From Robertkochia solimangrovi (GTDB lineage: Bacteria; Bacteroidota; Bacteroidia; Flavobacteriales; Flavobacteriaceae), in contig NZ_QKWN01000005.1 of NCBI RefSeq assembly GCF_007279655.1, positions 1 through 58,983 of the forward strand: 58,983 nt of DNA. Direction: 5' to 3'. Under the pieces are notes generated by a model that had not been told where the DNA came from, ran no database searches, and was given only the letters and a program-made list of their open reading frames with translations. The position numbers and the translations under genes are program-made. Below, piece by piece: positions 8,803 through 17,404 of the stretch. The number at the start of each line of letters is the position of its first letter. Positions within the stretch are counted from its first letter, which is position 1.

Positions 8803-8928
8803 GAATGGAGAATTGAGAATGGAGAATGGAGAATTGAGAATTGAGAATGAAGAATGGAGAATGGAGAATGGAGAATGGAGAATGGAGAATGGAGGATTGA
8901 GAATTGAGAATTGAGAATGAAGAATTGA
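8803..8928. repeat. Tandem heptad repeat, 18 units
   Basis: Eighteen perfectly contiguous 7-bp units, mostly GAATGGA or GAATTGA with a few GAATGAA and one GGATTGA. Six identical GAATGGA units run in the middle (8852-8893). It fills the non-coding gap between mgtE and the dehydrogenase gene (8645-8998). Related heptads occur at 21962-22038 and at the right edge of the window. There are no spacers, so it is a microsatellite-like array, not CRISPR. Confidence 0.95.
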
Positions 8929-8998
8929 AGTGAAATTACAATCTAAAATTTACAATTTACCACTAACATTTCCGCGGTTTGCTTTTGAACGGGTCTGT

Positions 8999-10354
8999 TC
9001 AGAATCCCAGGATCATCTTGGCGATAAGAAAGTAGATAAGGATACCGAAAACATCATTACTCGTCGTGATGAACGGTCCGGTAGCTACTGCGGGATCAAT
9101 CCCGCGATTATTGAGCAGTATTGGAATGAATGTGCCGATCAGGGCAGCTATAATGATCACGGTAACCAAGGCCACGCCTATCGTTACACTAACCATATAC
9201 GGTGCTCCAAAAGCGAAATGTCCGATCACCAATACCACTGACGCAATGGCCAAACCGTTTACCAATGCGAGCAGAAACTCCTTACCAAGTCGGCCCAGAA
9301 TTTCTCCTTTCACGGTATCGTTAGCTAATCCCTGAACGACGATCGCCGACGATTGCACCCCTACATTTCCGGCGGTTGCCTGGATCAGCGGAATAAAGAT
9401 CAGCAATATGGAATAGCTCTGCATCACTTCCTGAAAACCATTGATGATACTCGCTGCTCCCAGACCTCCCAGCATACCGATCATCAACCAGGGTAAACGT
9501 GCCCGGGTGAGTTTCCAGATACTGTCATCAGCTTCTACATCCTGGGTAATACCGGCAGCGAGCTGATAATCCTTTTCAGCCTCTTCACGGATCACATCCA
9601 CGATATCATCGATTGTAATACGACCAACCAGTCTTCCCAGTTCATCGATAACCGGAATGGCCTCCAGGTCATATTTCGACATCAATCGCGCTACATCCTC
9701 GGCCTTTTCATGAACGGTCACGTAATCTACCTTAGGAATATAAACTTCACTGATCTGCGTTTTGGTGGAAGTGGTAAGAAGGTCTTTCAGCGACAACCTT
9801 CCTTTAAGTTTCTCTTCGTCATCGACCACATATATGGAATGAACCCGAGTCACATTCTCTGCCTGTCGGCGCATCTCCTTAACACAGGTTAGCACATTCC
9901 AGTTCTCATTCACCTTAACAAGCTCTTTCGCCATAAGTCCCCCGGCTGAATTCTCATCATACCTGAGGAGTTCGACAATATCACGGGCGTGTTTGCGGTC
10001 ATCGATATGTGCGATGATCTCCTTTACCCTTTCTTCCGGCAGCTCTGCGATAATATCGGCAGCATCATCCGTGTCGAGTTCCCCTAATTCTTCTGCGATC
10101 TCTTTGGCAGACAGGTTACTCAGGATCTGCTCCCTTACATCTTCATCGAGTTCCGTGAGGATATCGGAGGTCTTTTCACTATCGATAAGTTTGATCAGAT
10201 AGGTCGCTTCAGGAAGATTGAGCTCATTGATGATCTCCGCTATATCCGCATAGTGGAACTCATTCATCATTTCAAGCAATAATCGATCCTGTTTCTCTTC
10301 GATGAGATTCTCGATCTGCTCTATAAGTTCATCGCTAAGCTTAAATGGAATCAT
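8999..10354 (-). CDS. mgtE: Magnesium transporter MgtE
   Basis: Inner-membrane Mg2+ channel of 451 residues. The domain order is the textbook one. A cytosolic superhelical N domain (about 1-130) is rich in Leu/Glu/Asp with ELGELDTDDAADIIAELPEE. Two CBS domains (about 135-260) include IPVIDELGRLVGRITIDDIVDVI. Five membrane helices (about 285-450) carry the pore signature (PLIQATAGNVGVQSSAIVVQGLA) and a late GIDPAVATGPF motif. Mg2+ binding between the N and CBS domains gates the channel in studied homologues. The gene is 108 nt downstream of rsmA on the same strand. Confidence 0.96.
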   Translation of the reverse strand: MIPFKLSDELIEQIENLIEEKQDRLLLEMMNEFHYADIAEIINELNLPEATYLIKLIDSEKTSDILTELDEDVREQILSNLSAKEIAEELGELDTDDAADIIAELPEERVKEIIAHIDDRKHARDIVELLRYDENSAGGLMAKELVKVNENWNVLTCVKEMRRQAENVTRVHSIYVVDDEEKLKGRLSLKDLLTTSTKTQISEVYIPKVDYVTVHEKAEDVARLMSKYDLEAIPVIDELGRLVGRITIDDIVDVIREEAEKDYQLAAGITQDVEADDSIWKLTRARLPWLMIGMLGGLGAASIINGFQEVMQSYSILLIFIPLIQATAGNVGVQSSAIVVQGLANDTVKGEILGRLGKEFLLALVNGLAIASVVLVIGHFAFGAPYMVSVTIGVALVTVIIIAALIGTFIPILLNNRGIDPAVATGPFITTSNDVFGILIYFLIAKMILGF

Positions 10355-10462
10355 GGCCTATCCTTTAATTGATCAGGGCGCCGGCTTCGGAGCTTCCGGG
10401 TAAATATAAATCCACGCTACTCATAAAAGCAGCAGATTTACAGGTTCCCGCGTTTCCGGGCG

Positions 10463-11308
10463 CTATAGTCTGGTAACTGCTTCGATCCTGACAGTGAGGT
10501 CAATAAAATCCTGGACGCTCATCTGCTCAGGTCGTCGGTCAAAGATAGCATCTTCTTTTAAATTATCGGGTAGTTCGAAAGTTTTTAAACTGTTACGAAG
10601 TGTTTTTCTTCTCAGCTGAAATGCTGACTTCACAACCCGAAAAAACAAACGCTCATCACAAGGCAGACCATAATCTTCCTTTCTTCTCAGACGAAGTACT
10701 CCGGAATCAACCTTAGGCGGAGGTGAGAACACTCCCGGAGGTACGGTAAATAGATATTCGGCATCATAGAACGCCTGCGTTAGCACCGACAAAATACCAT
10801 AAGTCTTACTCCCTTCTTTTTCACAGATACGCTGCGCCACTTCTTTTTGAAACATCCCGGTGAATTCGATCACCTGATCACGGAGTTCTATCGCTTTAAA
10901 GACAATTTGAGAGGAGATATTATAGGGGAAGTTCCCGGTTATCGCGAATTGTTGCTTATCAAATAGCTGTGAGAGATCGAACTTAAGAAAATCGGCTTCC
11001 AATACTTTAAATTCACGGGTTCGGTTACGCAAGGCCAGATATTCATTATAAAACGCGGTATTCAAATATGCCACCGACTCGGTATCGAGATCCATCGCAT
11101 ACACATCGAGATCCTTTTCCAGGAGATATTTGGTCAACACTCCCATTCCGGGCCCGATCTCGAGCACCTGATCATAGCCATTCAGGGTAAGGGTATCACC
11201 TATCTTTCGGGCGATATTCTCATCCCTGAGAAAATGTTGCCCAAGGTGTTTCTTTGCCCTGACGTTTCCGGAGGGATTTTCTGCGGATCTACCCGAATGT
11301 TTCTTCAT
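10463..11308 (-). CDS. rsmA: 16S rRNA dimethyladenosine transferase
   Basis: RsmA/KsgA dimethylates two adjacent adenosines in the 3' hairpin of 16S rRNA, using SAM, late in 30S assembly. The protein shows [19 protein letters not shown] near the N-terminus and the SAM-binding [12 protein letters not shown]. The catalytic [13 protein letters not shown] motif and the C-terminal [14 protein letters not shown] also match the family. ATG at 11308 gives 281 residues. A TTG nine bases upstream (11317) overlaps the preceding DUF4286 stop and is a less likely alternative. The N-terminal basic tail before AKKHLG is slightly long. DUF4286-rsmA-mgtE is a run commonly seen in flavobacteria. Confidence 0.96.
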   Translation of the reverse strand: MKKHSGRSAENPSGNVRAKKHLGQHFLRDENIARKIGDTLTLNGYDQVLEIGPGMGVLTKYLLEKDLDVYAMDLDTESVAYLNTAFYNEYLALRNRTREFKVLEADFLKFDLSQLFDKQQFAITGNFPYNISSQIVFKAIELRDQVIEFTGMFQKEVAQRICEKEGSKTYGILSVLTQAFYDAEYLFTVPPGVFSPPPKVDSGVLRLRRKEDYGLPCDERLFFRVVKSAFQLRRKTLRNSLKTFELPDNLKEDAIFDRRPEQMSVQDFIDLTVRIEAVTRL

Positions 11309-11313
11309 CTTAC

Positions 11314-11625
11314 TCAATGTTCGCTAATGATCTCAAGTTCCGTACGAAATGCGACGAATTTATTGGGAAATGCTTTCAGAGCTAACGCTCTTAACCGATC
11401 GGCATCTTCCTGATAGTATCGTTCCAGGATCTCTTTGCTCTCTGTGAGGAATTGTACAGAATACGTAATTCCGCCCATCTCTTCTTCTACAAGAACCTTT
11501 ACCATTCTGGCGTTGGTAAACTTTCCGGTACTCATCATTTCGGGAATATGTGACTCCTGCATCCATTTCACCCAGGCATCATGAACACTCTCATCGATGT
11601 TTATAGTGACATTATAAATGTACAT
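11314..11625 (-). CDS. DUF4286 family protein
   Basis: A 103-residue protein that begins [21 protein letters not shown], typical of DUF4286. It has a ferredoxin-like alternation of strands and helices ([31 protein letters not shown]). No catalytic residues are evident. It is translated just ahead of rsmA with essentially no gap, suggesting co-expression with ribosome maturation, but the role is unknown. Confidence 0.85.
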   Translation of the reverse strand: MYIYNVTINIDESVHDAWVKWMQESHIPEMMSTGKFTNARMVKVLVEEEMGGITYSVQFLTESKEILERYYQEDADRLRALALKAFPNKFVAFRTELEIISEH

Positions 11626-11670
11626 TGTAAAGGATTTATCGTTCGGAACTGCAAAGAACGGGATAATTAT

Positions 11671-13458
11671 TCATTCGAGCACATCACCCCTGAGCTTTCG
11701 GTAGACTTTTCTGGCCTCCACAAAATAGACACTATCCTGATGTTCGAAAATAAGTCTTTCAAATAGTGGCTTAGCTTTTTCCGGACTGTTCATATCTTCC
11801 ATATATAACATCCCCAGTTCGTAGAGCGCATCATCCATCAATATACCGTCTGCAAAAAAATTTATGATCTTCACATAGTTCTTCTCAGCCATTTCAAACT
11901 CCCCTTTCTTGCGAAACAGGGACGCCTGTTTCAATAAAGCCTCATCCTCTATATCTTCCCCCTTATGATTGACAAGCAGCGAATCCAGAAGGGCTATTGC
12001 TGCCTCATCTTTTTCCTGATAAGCCATCAGATCTGCCTTCGCATAGATCTTTAGTGCTGTCTGAAGGGAATCGCCCAGGGTATTATCGGAAATCAGTAAT
12101 TTCAATTGCAGGGCATCGTTAGCGATCAATTGGGAGGTGGAAGACTTCAACACCTTGGCCTGGGTCTCAGCCCATTCAAAATCTCCTTTATAGAAGCTTG
12201 CCTGAGCCACTTTAAAACGTGCGGTCTGCCCCAGCACATCGTTCTTCATTTCCTTTTGAACCTGTGCGTAATAGATCAGCGCCTGATTGAACTGTTCCAT
12301 ATACACCAAAATATCTCCCAGCTCCATTTTAACGCTGGCTCGTTCATATTTAGACAATGGTTCCTCCAACATAGTCTTCAGGATCTTTACCGCTTCCGCT
12401 CCATTATCCAGGGTAAAGGCAGAAAAACGGGCTCGCTCCAACTGCAATGCAACCGTGGTCTGATTGGCTCCATAGGTTTCTAAAAGGGCATTGAACTGTT
12501 TTTCAATAGCAGCGTAATCATCCGGTGTAGAGGATAGGATACGGATCTTCAACAGATAGAGCTCAGCCTCCAGCTTGGTATCAGCCATGGAAGTATGCTC
12601 TCTGATAAAATCGAACGCACTTTTCGCGGTCTCCATATCATTATCGTCATAAGCGATCATTCCAAGGTCAATGATTCCGTCCAGAGAAGGTTCCTCTGCC
12701 CTGTTATAGATCGCTTTCTCTTGGGTCAGAGCACTGCGATAATGTTTCTGCTGAATAAAAAGCCAGCTTAATAGCTCGTTCCAAAGTATATTCGGTTGTG
12801 TCTGTGCACGTTTTAGCAATATCTTACGGAGTAATGCATTGCTTTCCGCATCCTCATCATCAAAGATGAACCTACCGATATTGCGTTTGATGTTCTCTTT
12901 CAGATTAGAACGGTCAACGATAAGGTCGAGATAAGTCTCATACATATTTTCCAGATCACCTTTCTCCCCGTATATATAGGCAAGGTCATAATTAAAGTTA
13001 AGATTCGGATCCAGCTCCATGCCTTTTTTAAAAGCTCGAATAGCCTCATCCAGCAGCGCCTTGTTCTTGAAGGTATGCCCCACACTATAGGCATAACTCG
13101 GACGCTCATCCAGGGAGGCAATAGCCTTATCATAACAGGCATCTTCCTCCTTCTCATTACCTTTGAGTCCGTAGTTGTATCCGAGATCGATATAAGTCAC
13201 CGGCGATACGGGTGATTTTGTCAATTGTTCTTTCAGAAGATTCTCGGCATCATCAAGTCGGTCGAGTTCCTGATAACAATACACCAGCGACCGGATATAG
13301 TTTTGATTCATCGGATTCTTACGATGTAATTTTTCAAAATACACCAAAGCCTTCTCGAAATTCCCATCATTAAAATACTGATGTGCGATCGCCTGATCCT
13401 GTGCGTATAGTCCACAGGAACCCAATACAAAGACAAATATGATCAGGATTTTCCGCAT
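11671..13458 (-). CDS. Secreted TPR-repeat protein
   Basis: A 595-residue protein with an N-terminal signal peptide (MRKILIIFVFVLGSCGLYAQ). At least eight tetratricopeptide-like helical pairs follow along its length, e.g. HQYFNDGNFEKALVYFEKL, GYNYGLKGNEKEEDACYDKA and ALYELGMLYMEDMNSPEKA. The 'GSC' near the end of the signal might be a lipobox, though the downstream LYAQ cut site fits a Sec signal equally well. Proteins of this type in Bacteroidetes act as periplasmic or outer-membrane scaffolds, for example in gliding, secretion or envelope assembly; the partner here is unknown. It sits between serS and DUF4286 on the same strand. Confidence 0.85.
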   Translation of the reverse strand: MRKILIIFVFVLGSCGLYAQDQAIAHQYFNDGNFEKALVYFEKLHRKNPMNQNYIRSLVYCYQELDRLDDAENLLKEQLTKSPVSPVTYIDLGYNYGLKGNEKEEDACYDKAIASLDERPSYAYSVGHTFKNKALLDEAIRAFKKGMELDPNLNFNYDLAYIYGEKGDLENMYETYLDLIVDRSNLKENIKRNIGRFIFDDEDAESNALLRKILLKRAQTQPNILWNELLSWLFIQQKHYRSALTQEKAIYNRAEEPSLDGIIDLGMIAYDDNDMETAKSAFDFIREHTSMADTKLEAELYLLKIRILSSTPDDYAAIEKQFNALLETYGANQTTVALQLERARFSAFTLDNGAEAVKILKTMLEEPLSKYERASVKMELGDILVYMEQFNQALIYYAQVQKEMKNDVLGQTARFKVAQASFYKGDFEWAETQAKVLKSSTSQLIANDALQLKLLISDNTLGDSLQTALKIYAKADLMAYQEKDEAAIALLDSLLVNHKGEDIEDEALLKQASLFRKKGEFEMAEKNYVKIINFFADGILMDDALYELGMLYMEDMNSPEKAKPLFERLIFEHQDSVYFVEARKVYRKLRGDVLE

Positions 13459-13592
13459 AGTTGAAAACTAGTCTCTTTCAAATATAGCTGATAAGCGTCA
13501 ATGATGCTGTTAAAAAGAATGAAAATCGAGGAATCGCAGACAATCGTAGATTGTTATTTCCCTAACTTATAAGTAAGCTTAAGAATTAAAAC

Positions 13593-13620
13593 AAAAAAGT
13601 CCGGATATTTCCGGACCTTT
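13593..13620 (-). terminator. Rho-independent terminator of serS
   Basis: A perfect 7-bp stem, GTCCGGA (13599-13605) with TCCGGAC (13610-13616), and a 4-nt loop. On the minus strand it is followed by six T residues (complement of 13593-13598). It lies just past the serS stop. CTTTTC on the plus side could make it weakly bidirectional. Confidence 0.85.
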
Positions 13621-13638
13621 TCTTATATAAAATTTTGT

Positions 13639-14910
13639 TTAGTCGATAATATCGAATCCTGTATAAGGCCTTAGCACTTCCGGAATAACAATACCTTCCG
13701 GTGTCTGGTAATTTTCCAGGATTCCTGCCAATACTCTTGGGAGTGCAAGGGCGCTTCCATTAAGTGTATGTGCCAGCATATTCTTTCCATCAGCATCCTT
13801 ATAACGAAGCTTCATACGATTCGCCTGGAACGTTTCGAAATTAGAAACCGAACTGATCTCCAGCCAGCGCTCCTGAGCGGTTGAATATACCTCAAAATCA
13901 TAGGTCAGTGCTGAAGTAAAGGTAAGGTCGCCACCACAAAGCCTTAAAATTCGGTATGGTAATTTAAGATCTCTGAGTATCTCTTTCACATGCTCGATCA
14001 TTCCTTCATGGGCCTCATAGGACTTATCCGGATGTTCAATCCTTACGATCTCTACTTTGTCGAACTGGTGCAATCTGTTGAGACCGCGAACATGCGCACC
14101 ATAACTACCGGCTTCTCTTCGGAAACAAGGAGTATACGCAGTACACTGAATCGGAAAATCTGATTCGTTCAGAATAACATCACGAAAGAAGTTGGTTACC
14201 GGCACCTCGGCAGTAGGTATCAGATACAGATCATCGGCTCCCACATGATACATTTGCCCCTCCTTATCAGGAAGCGAACCGGTACCATAACCAGAGGCTT
14301 CGTTCACCATATGAGGCACCTGATATTCCTCATATCCGGCAGCTGTATTCTTATCCAGAAAATAGCTGATCAGTGCACGTTGCAATCGCGCACCTTTACC
14401 TTTATAGACCGGAAATCCCGCTCCTGTGATCTTAGCCCCAAGATCAAAATCGATGATATCATATTTTTTGGCCAGTTCCCAATGTGGTAATGCTCCTTCA
14501 TATAGCTCAGGAACTTCCCCTTCACGGAAAATCTCTTCATTATCTTCATCAGAATTCCCTGCCGGAACACTTGGATGTGGAACATTTGGAATCTTATACA
14601 ACAGTTCGGTAAGCTCGTTAGCCGTTTCATTAAGCTTCTCGCTGAGTTCGCGTGAACTCTCCTTGAGTTCCGCTGTTTTAGCTTTCATTTCATTGGCCTC
14701 AGCAGCTTTCCCACTCTTAAAAAGATTACCGATCTCCTTGGACAATTTATTGGACTCGGCAAGGGTGTTGTCTAACTTGGTTTGTACCCCTCTTCTCTCC
14801 TCATCAAGGGAAAGAACCTTCTCGATCATCGGTGCCGCATCTATATTTCGGATAGCGAGTTTTTTGATGACCTCATCCTTGTGATCTCTGATAAATTGTA
14901 CCTGAAGCAT
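13639..14910 (-). CDS. serS: Seryl-tRNA synthetase
   Basis: Charges tRNA-Ser and tRNA-Sec with serine. The 423-residue length is normal. Residues 1-110 form the long antiparallel coiled-coil arm (ERRGVQTKLDNTLAESNKLSKEI and following). The class II catalytic core then shows TAEVPVTNFF, motif 2 FRREAGSYG and motif 3 NGSALALPRVLAGILENYQ. The ATG start gives the universal MLQVQFIRDHKDEV opening. A candidate promoter (14965-14972) lies upstream and a strong terminator downstream, so it is probably a single-gene unit. Confidence 0.97.
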   Translation of the reverse strand: MLQVQFIRDHKDEVIKKLAIRNIDAAPMIEKVLSLDEERRGVQTKLDNTLAESNKLSKEIGNLFKSGKAAEANEMKAKTAELKESSRELSEKLNETANELTELLYKIPNVPHPSVPAGNSDEDNEEIFREGEVPELYEGALPHWELAKKYDIIDFDLGAKITGAGFPVYKGKGARLQRALISYFLDKNTAAGYEEYQVPHMVNEASGYGTGSLPDKEGQMYHVGADDLYLIPTAEVPVTNFFRDVILNESDFPIQCTAYTPCFRREAGSYGAHVRGLNRLHQFDKVEIVRIEHPDKSYEAHEGMIEHVKEILRDLKLPYRILRLCGGDLTFTSALTYDFEVYSTAQERWLEISSVSNFETFQANRMKLRYKDADGKNMLAHTLNGSALALPRVLAGILENYQTPEGIVIPEVLRPYTGFDIID

Positions 14911-14964
14911 ATTTTGTATTTTAAATTTCGGCCAGTATTACTTTTAAGGCCTGAATTGAATGGA

Positions 14965-14972
14965 CAAATTTA
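14965..14972 (-). promoter_or_regulatory. -7 element of serS
   Basis: The minus strand reads TAAATTTG, an exact TAnnTTTG match 55 nt upstream of the serS ATG. The -33 box is weak. Position in the gap between two same-strand genes supports a real start site. Confidence 0.5.
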
Positions 14973-14996
14973 AACCATTAAACGTGATTTGGAAAT

Positions 14997-16322
14997 CTAT
15001 TCTACGTCTTTTTTAAAGGGGAGTATCCATTTTTCATGCCGGAAAAAATGCCATTTTTCAGCAGCGAGATCTATTTCCGGGTCGATGAGTTGCTGAGCGT
15101 CCCTGCTGTTGACAACCACTTTTCCCGATTCAGCGTAAACCGCCACATCTCTGCCCTTTTCTGCATATTCGTCCTTGAGTCTTTGGGCGAACTGCCAGAT
15201 GACATCCGGCTTCGTAGCGATGATCCGCCTTTGTTTATCGGAAAGATAATCATCGAGTCTTACACGAAAGCGTTCCCCGGTAACCTTGTCCACTACTCGG
15301 AATCGAATGTAACCTGACTTCCCCCGTAACATCATCCGCCAGCTCAGTCGATGTCCTTCTTCGGTCCATAATACATCTCCTGGTATCGCGTGATGTCTTA
15401 ACGGCAAAAGGATCTGGATCACAAAATAGACACAGGCAACGAACAACATCTTCCCTTTATGAGCAGGAACTTTCACTTCTTCTTCCAGGTAAGGTTCCTT
15501 TTTCCGCAGAAACAATCTGCGAATCGTTTCCGGATCGAAGAAGAACAGACAAAATCCCAGCGACAGATATGGAAAAATCCCGATCTGAAAGACCACAGAG
15601 TTGAACAGGTGAAAAAATATCGCGATACCAAAGACCCATTTTCGAGTCGGTTTCCACAATAACAAAGGCACGATTAACAAATCGAAAAGTATCCCGGTAT
15701 AGGTAATAGCAACATGCACCCAATGCTGTTGCAACAAATCACCGACAATAGGATAATGGGAACGCGCCTGCATCAGATTTTCAGCGACGCTGAAATTCAG
15801 CCAGTCAGGATACAGCTTGGCGATGGAAGCATAGGTATACACGATCCATATCTGTAAAATGATGAGCCAGGAACACCAGCGTGACATGGTAATACTTTTC
15901 AGGGAGGGGTTTCGCTTAACATCAAAAGACAAATACCTGTTTGCCGGAAGGACCAGCATGATCAGACAGATAAGGATCAACAGGTAATAGTGATTGTTGT
16001 AGGATGCCTTCTGCATCAGGTAAACGCTCGTCCAAAGAAGTGTAAAGACTGATAAGCTCAGCCGATACCGATAGCCGACCATTACCAGAAGACCGCATAC
16101 GCCCATCAGCGCAAAATAGAAATACATGCCGTTTCCGGGAAGCGGCTGCAAGAATTCGAAACCGATAAAATTAAAGGTAAACTGCGGATCGATAAGGGTA
16201 CGTCGCACCCACCCGGTAAAGATGGCTCCAACCGACTCCAGAAAGATCAGGAGTCCGAATATTACCCTGAAAACGATCAGAGGACTGTTGTCTATCTGTT
16301 TGAACAGCCAACGGTCAAGCAT
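14997..16322 (-). CDS. HTTM / vitamin K-dependent gamma-carboxylase-like membrane protein
   Basis: A 441-residue integral membrane protein with about eight to ten hydrophobic helices in the first 300 residues and a soluble C-terminal beta-rich tail. It matches the HTTM (horizontally transferred transmembrane) domain family, bacterial relatives of vitamin K-dependent gamma-glutamyl carboxylase. The SYNNHYYLL segment (about 108-115) and SIAKLYPDWL (about 166-175) align with conserved blocks of the human enzyme. K169 corresponds to its catalytic lysine. The substrate in bacteria is unknown; the family may carboxylate or oxidise using a reduced quinone. It overlaps ribF by 8 nt, so the two are probably co-translated. 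Confidence 0.85.
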   Translation of the reverse strand: MLDRWLFKQIDNSPLIVFRVIFGLLIFLESVGAIFTGWVRRTLIDPQFTFNFIGFEFLQPLPGNGMYFYFALMGVCGLLVMVGYRYRLSLSVFTLLWTSVYLMQKASYNNHYYLLILICLIMLVLPANRYLSFDVKRNPSLKSITMSRWCSWLIILQIWIVYTYASIAKLYPDWLNFSVAENLMQARSHYPIVGDLLQQHWVHVAITYTGILFDLLIVPLLLWKPTRKWVFGIAIFFHLFNSVVFQIGIFPYLSLGFCLFFFDPETIRRLFLRKKEPYLEEEVKVPAHKGKMLFVACVYFVIQILLPLRHHAIPGDVLWTEEGHRLSWRMMLRGKSGYIRFRVVDKVTGERFRVRLDDYLSDKQRRIIATKPDVIWQFAQRLKDEYAEKGRDVAVYAESGKVVVNSRDAQQLIDPEIDLAAEKWHFFRHEKWILPFKKDVE

Positions 16323-17280
16323 AGTTCTTCCTTATAAATGCAAGTGATTTTAATTTATCTTCCTTTAATTTATCCTTGAGCTCCTCCAACGATTCAAAAC
16401 GCACCTCTTCCCTAAGCCATTCCAGTAATTCCACCTGTATCACCTTGCCGTAAAGATCTTCTTCGAAATCAAAGAAATTCACTTCGATGGTCTGCTTTCT
16501 GCCTTCGGGATCGATGGTCGGATTAAATCCGATATTCATCATTCCATAGACCAATCTTCCATCGATAGTACTCCTTACCACATACACCCCGTTACGAGGT
16601 ATGAGTTTGTACGATTCTGCAATGGTCAGGTTCGCCGTTGGGAATTCAAGCTGCCTGCCGATCCCTCTTCCCCGAGTGATCTCCCCAGTCAGAATATAGG
16701 GGTATCCAAGGTACTGATTCGCTTTCCGGACCTTTCCTTCAAGCAACGCTTTTCTGATCTTTGTAGAGCTAACCGATACTTCATTCACTTCCTCTGCCGA
16801 GATCTGCTCTACTTCAAACCCGTATTTCTCACCATAGATCACCAGGTCATCGATGGTAGCGGTACGATTTCTTCCGAACCGGTGATCATATCCGATGATT
16901 ACCTTTTTCGCATTGATCCGTCCAACAAGGATATCACGAACATATTCTTCAGCGGTAAGCCGGGAGAATTCGAGCGTAAACGGGTGAATGATCAATTGAT
17001 CCAGACCGGTATTTTCAAGTATTGCGATCTTCTCATCCAGGGTGTTTAGCAACTTTAAATCGCTATCCTGTTGCAAAACCATTCTCGGATGTGGAAAAAA
17101 AGTAAGAATGGTCGATTTGAGATCATTGGCACTGGCATTATCCACCAGTTTTTTAATTATCTTTTTATGGCCCACATGAACGCCGTCGAATGTCCCTATG
17201 GTTACCACTGTATGATGATTCTCTTTTTTATCAAAAAGATTTCGCTTTATAATCAACTTTAAAGCTTTTTGAGTTAGCAT
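16315..17280 (-). CDS. ribF: Bifunctional riboflavin kinase / FAD synthetase
   Basis: Converts riboflavin to FMN and then FAD. The N-terminal nucleotidyltransferase half shows TIGTFDGVHVGHKKI and IIGYDHRFGRNRTA. The C-terminal riboflavin-kinase half shows GRGIGRQLEFPTANL, GVYVVRSTIDG and MNIGFNPTI. ATG at 17280 gives 321 residues, a normal length; a GTG four codons earlier (17292) is an unlikely alternative. It is followed by the HTTM gene with an 8-nt overlap. FAD supply and a quinone-dependent membrane enzyme could be linked, but that is speculation. Confidence 0.96.
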   Translation of the reverse strand: MLTQKALKLIIKRNLFDKKENHHTVVTIGTFDGVHVGHKKIIKKLVDNASANDLKSTILTFFPHPRMVLQQDSDLKLLNTLDEKIAILENTGLDQLIIHPFTLEFSRLTAEEYVRDILVGRINAKKVIIGYDHRFGRNRTATIDDLVIYGEKYGFEVEQISAEEVNEVSVSSTKIRKALLEGKVRKANQYLGYPYILTGEITRGRGIGRQLEFPTANLTIAESYKLIPRNGVYVVRSTIDGRLVYGMMNIGFNPTIDPEGRKQTIEVNFFDFEEDLYGKVIQVELLEWLREEVRFESLEELKDKLKEDKLKSLAFIRKNYA

Positions 17281-17404
17281 TAATCTTACCACAAAATAAC
17301 GAATTATAAGTTGAAAATCTCAATATTTTATTCCCATGGTATTTGAAATAAATTAACAGGACATCTACTATTTTTTATAAATTTACCATCAGACCGCCTT
17401 AATA

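Noticed and set aside
8803-8928. Tandem repeat suspected as CRISPR
   Set aside because: The units are 7 bp and contiguous with no spacers, and no cas genes are present.
14426-14884. 152-residue plus-strand frame inside serS
   Set aside because: Shadow of the coiled-coil arm of serS; Ser/Leu-rich antisense composition.
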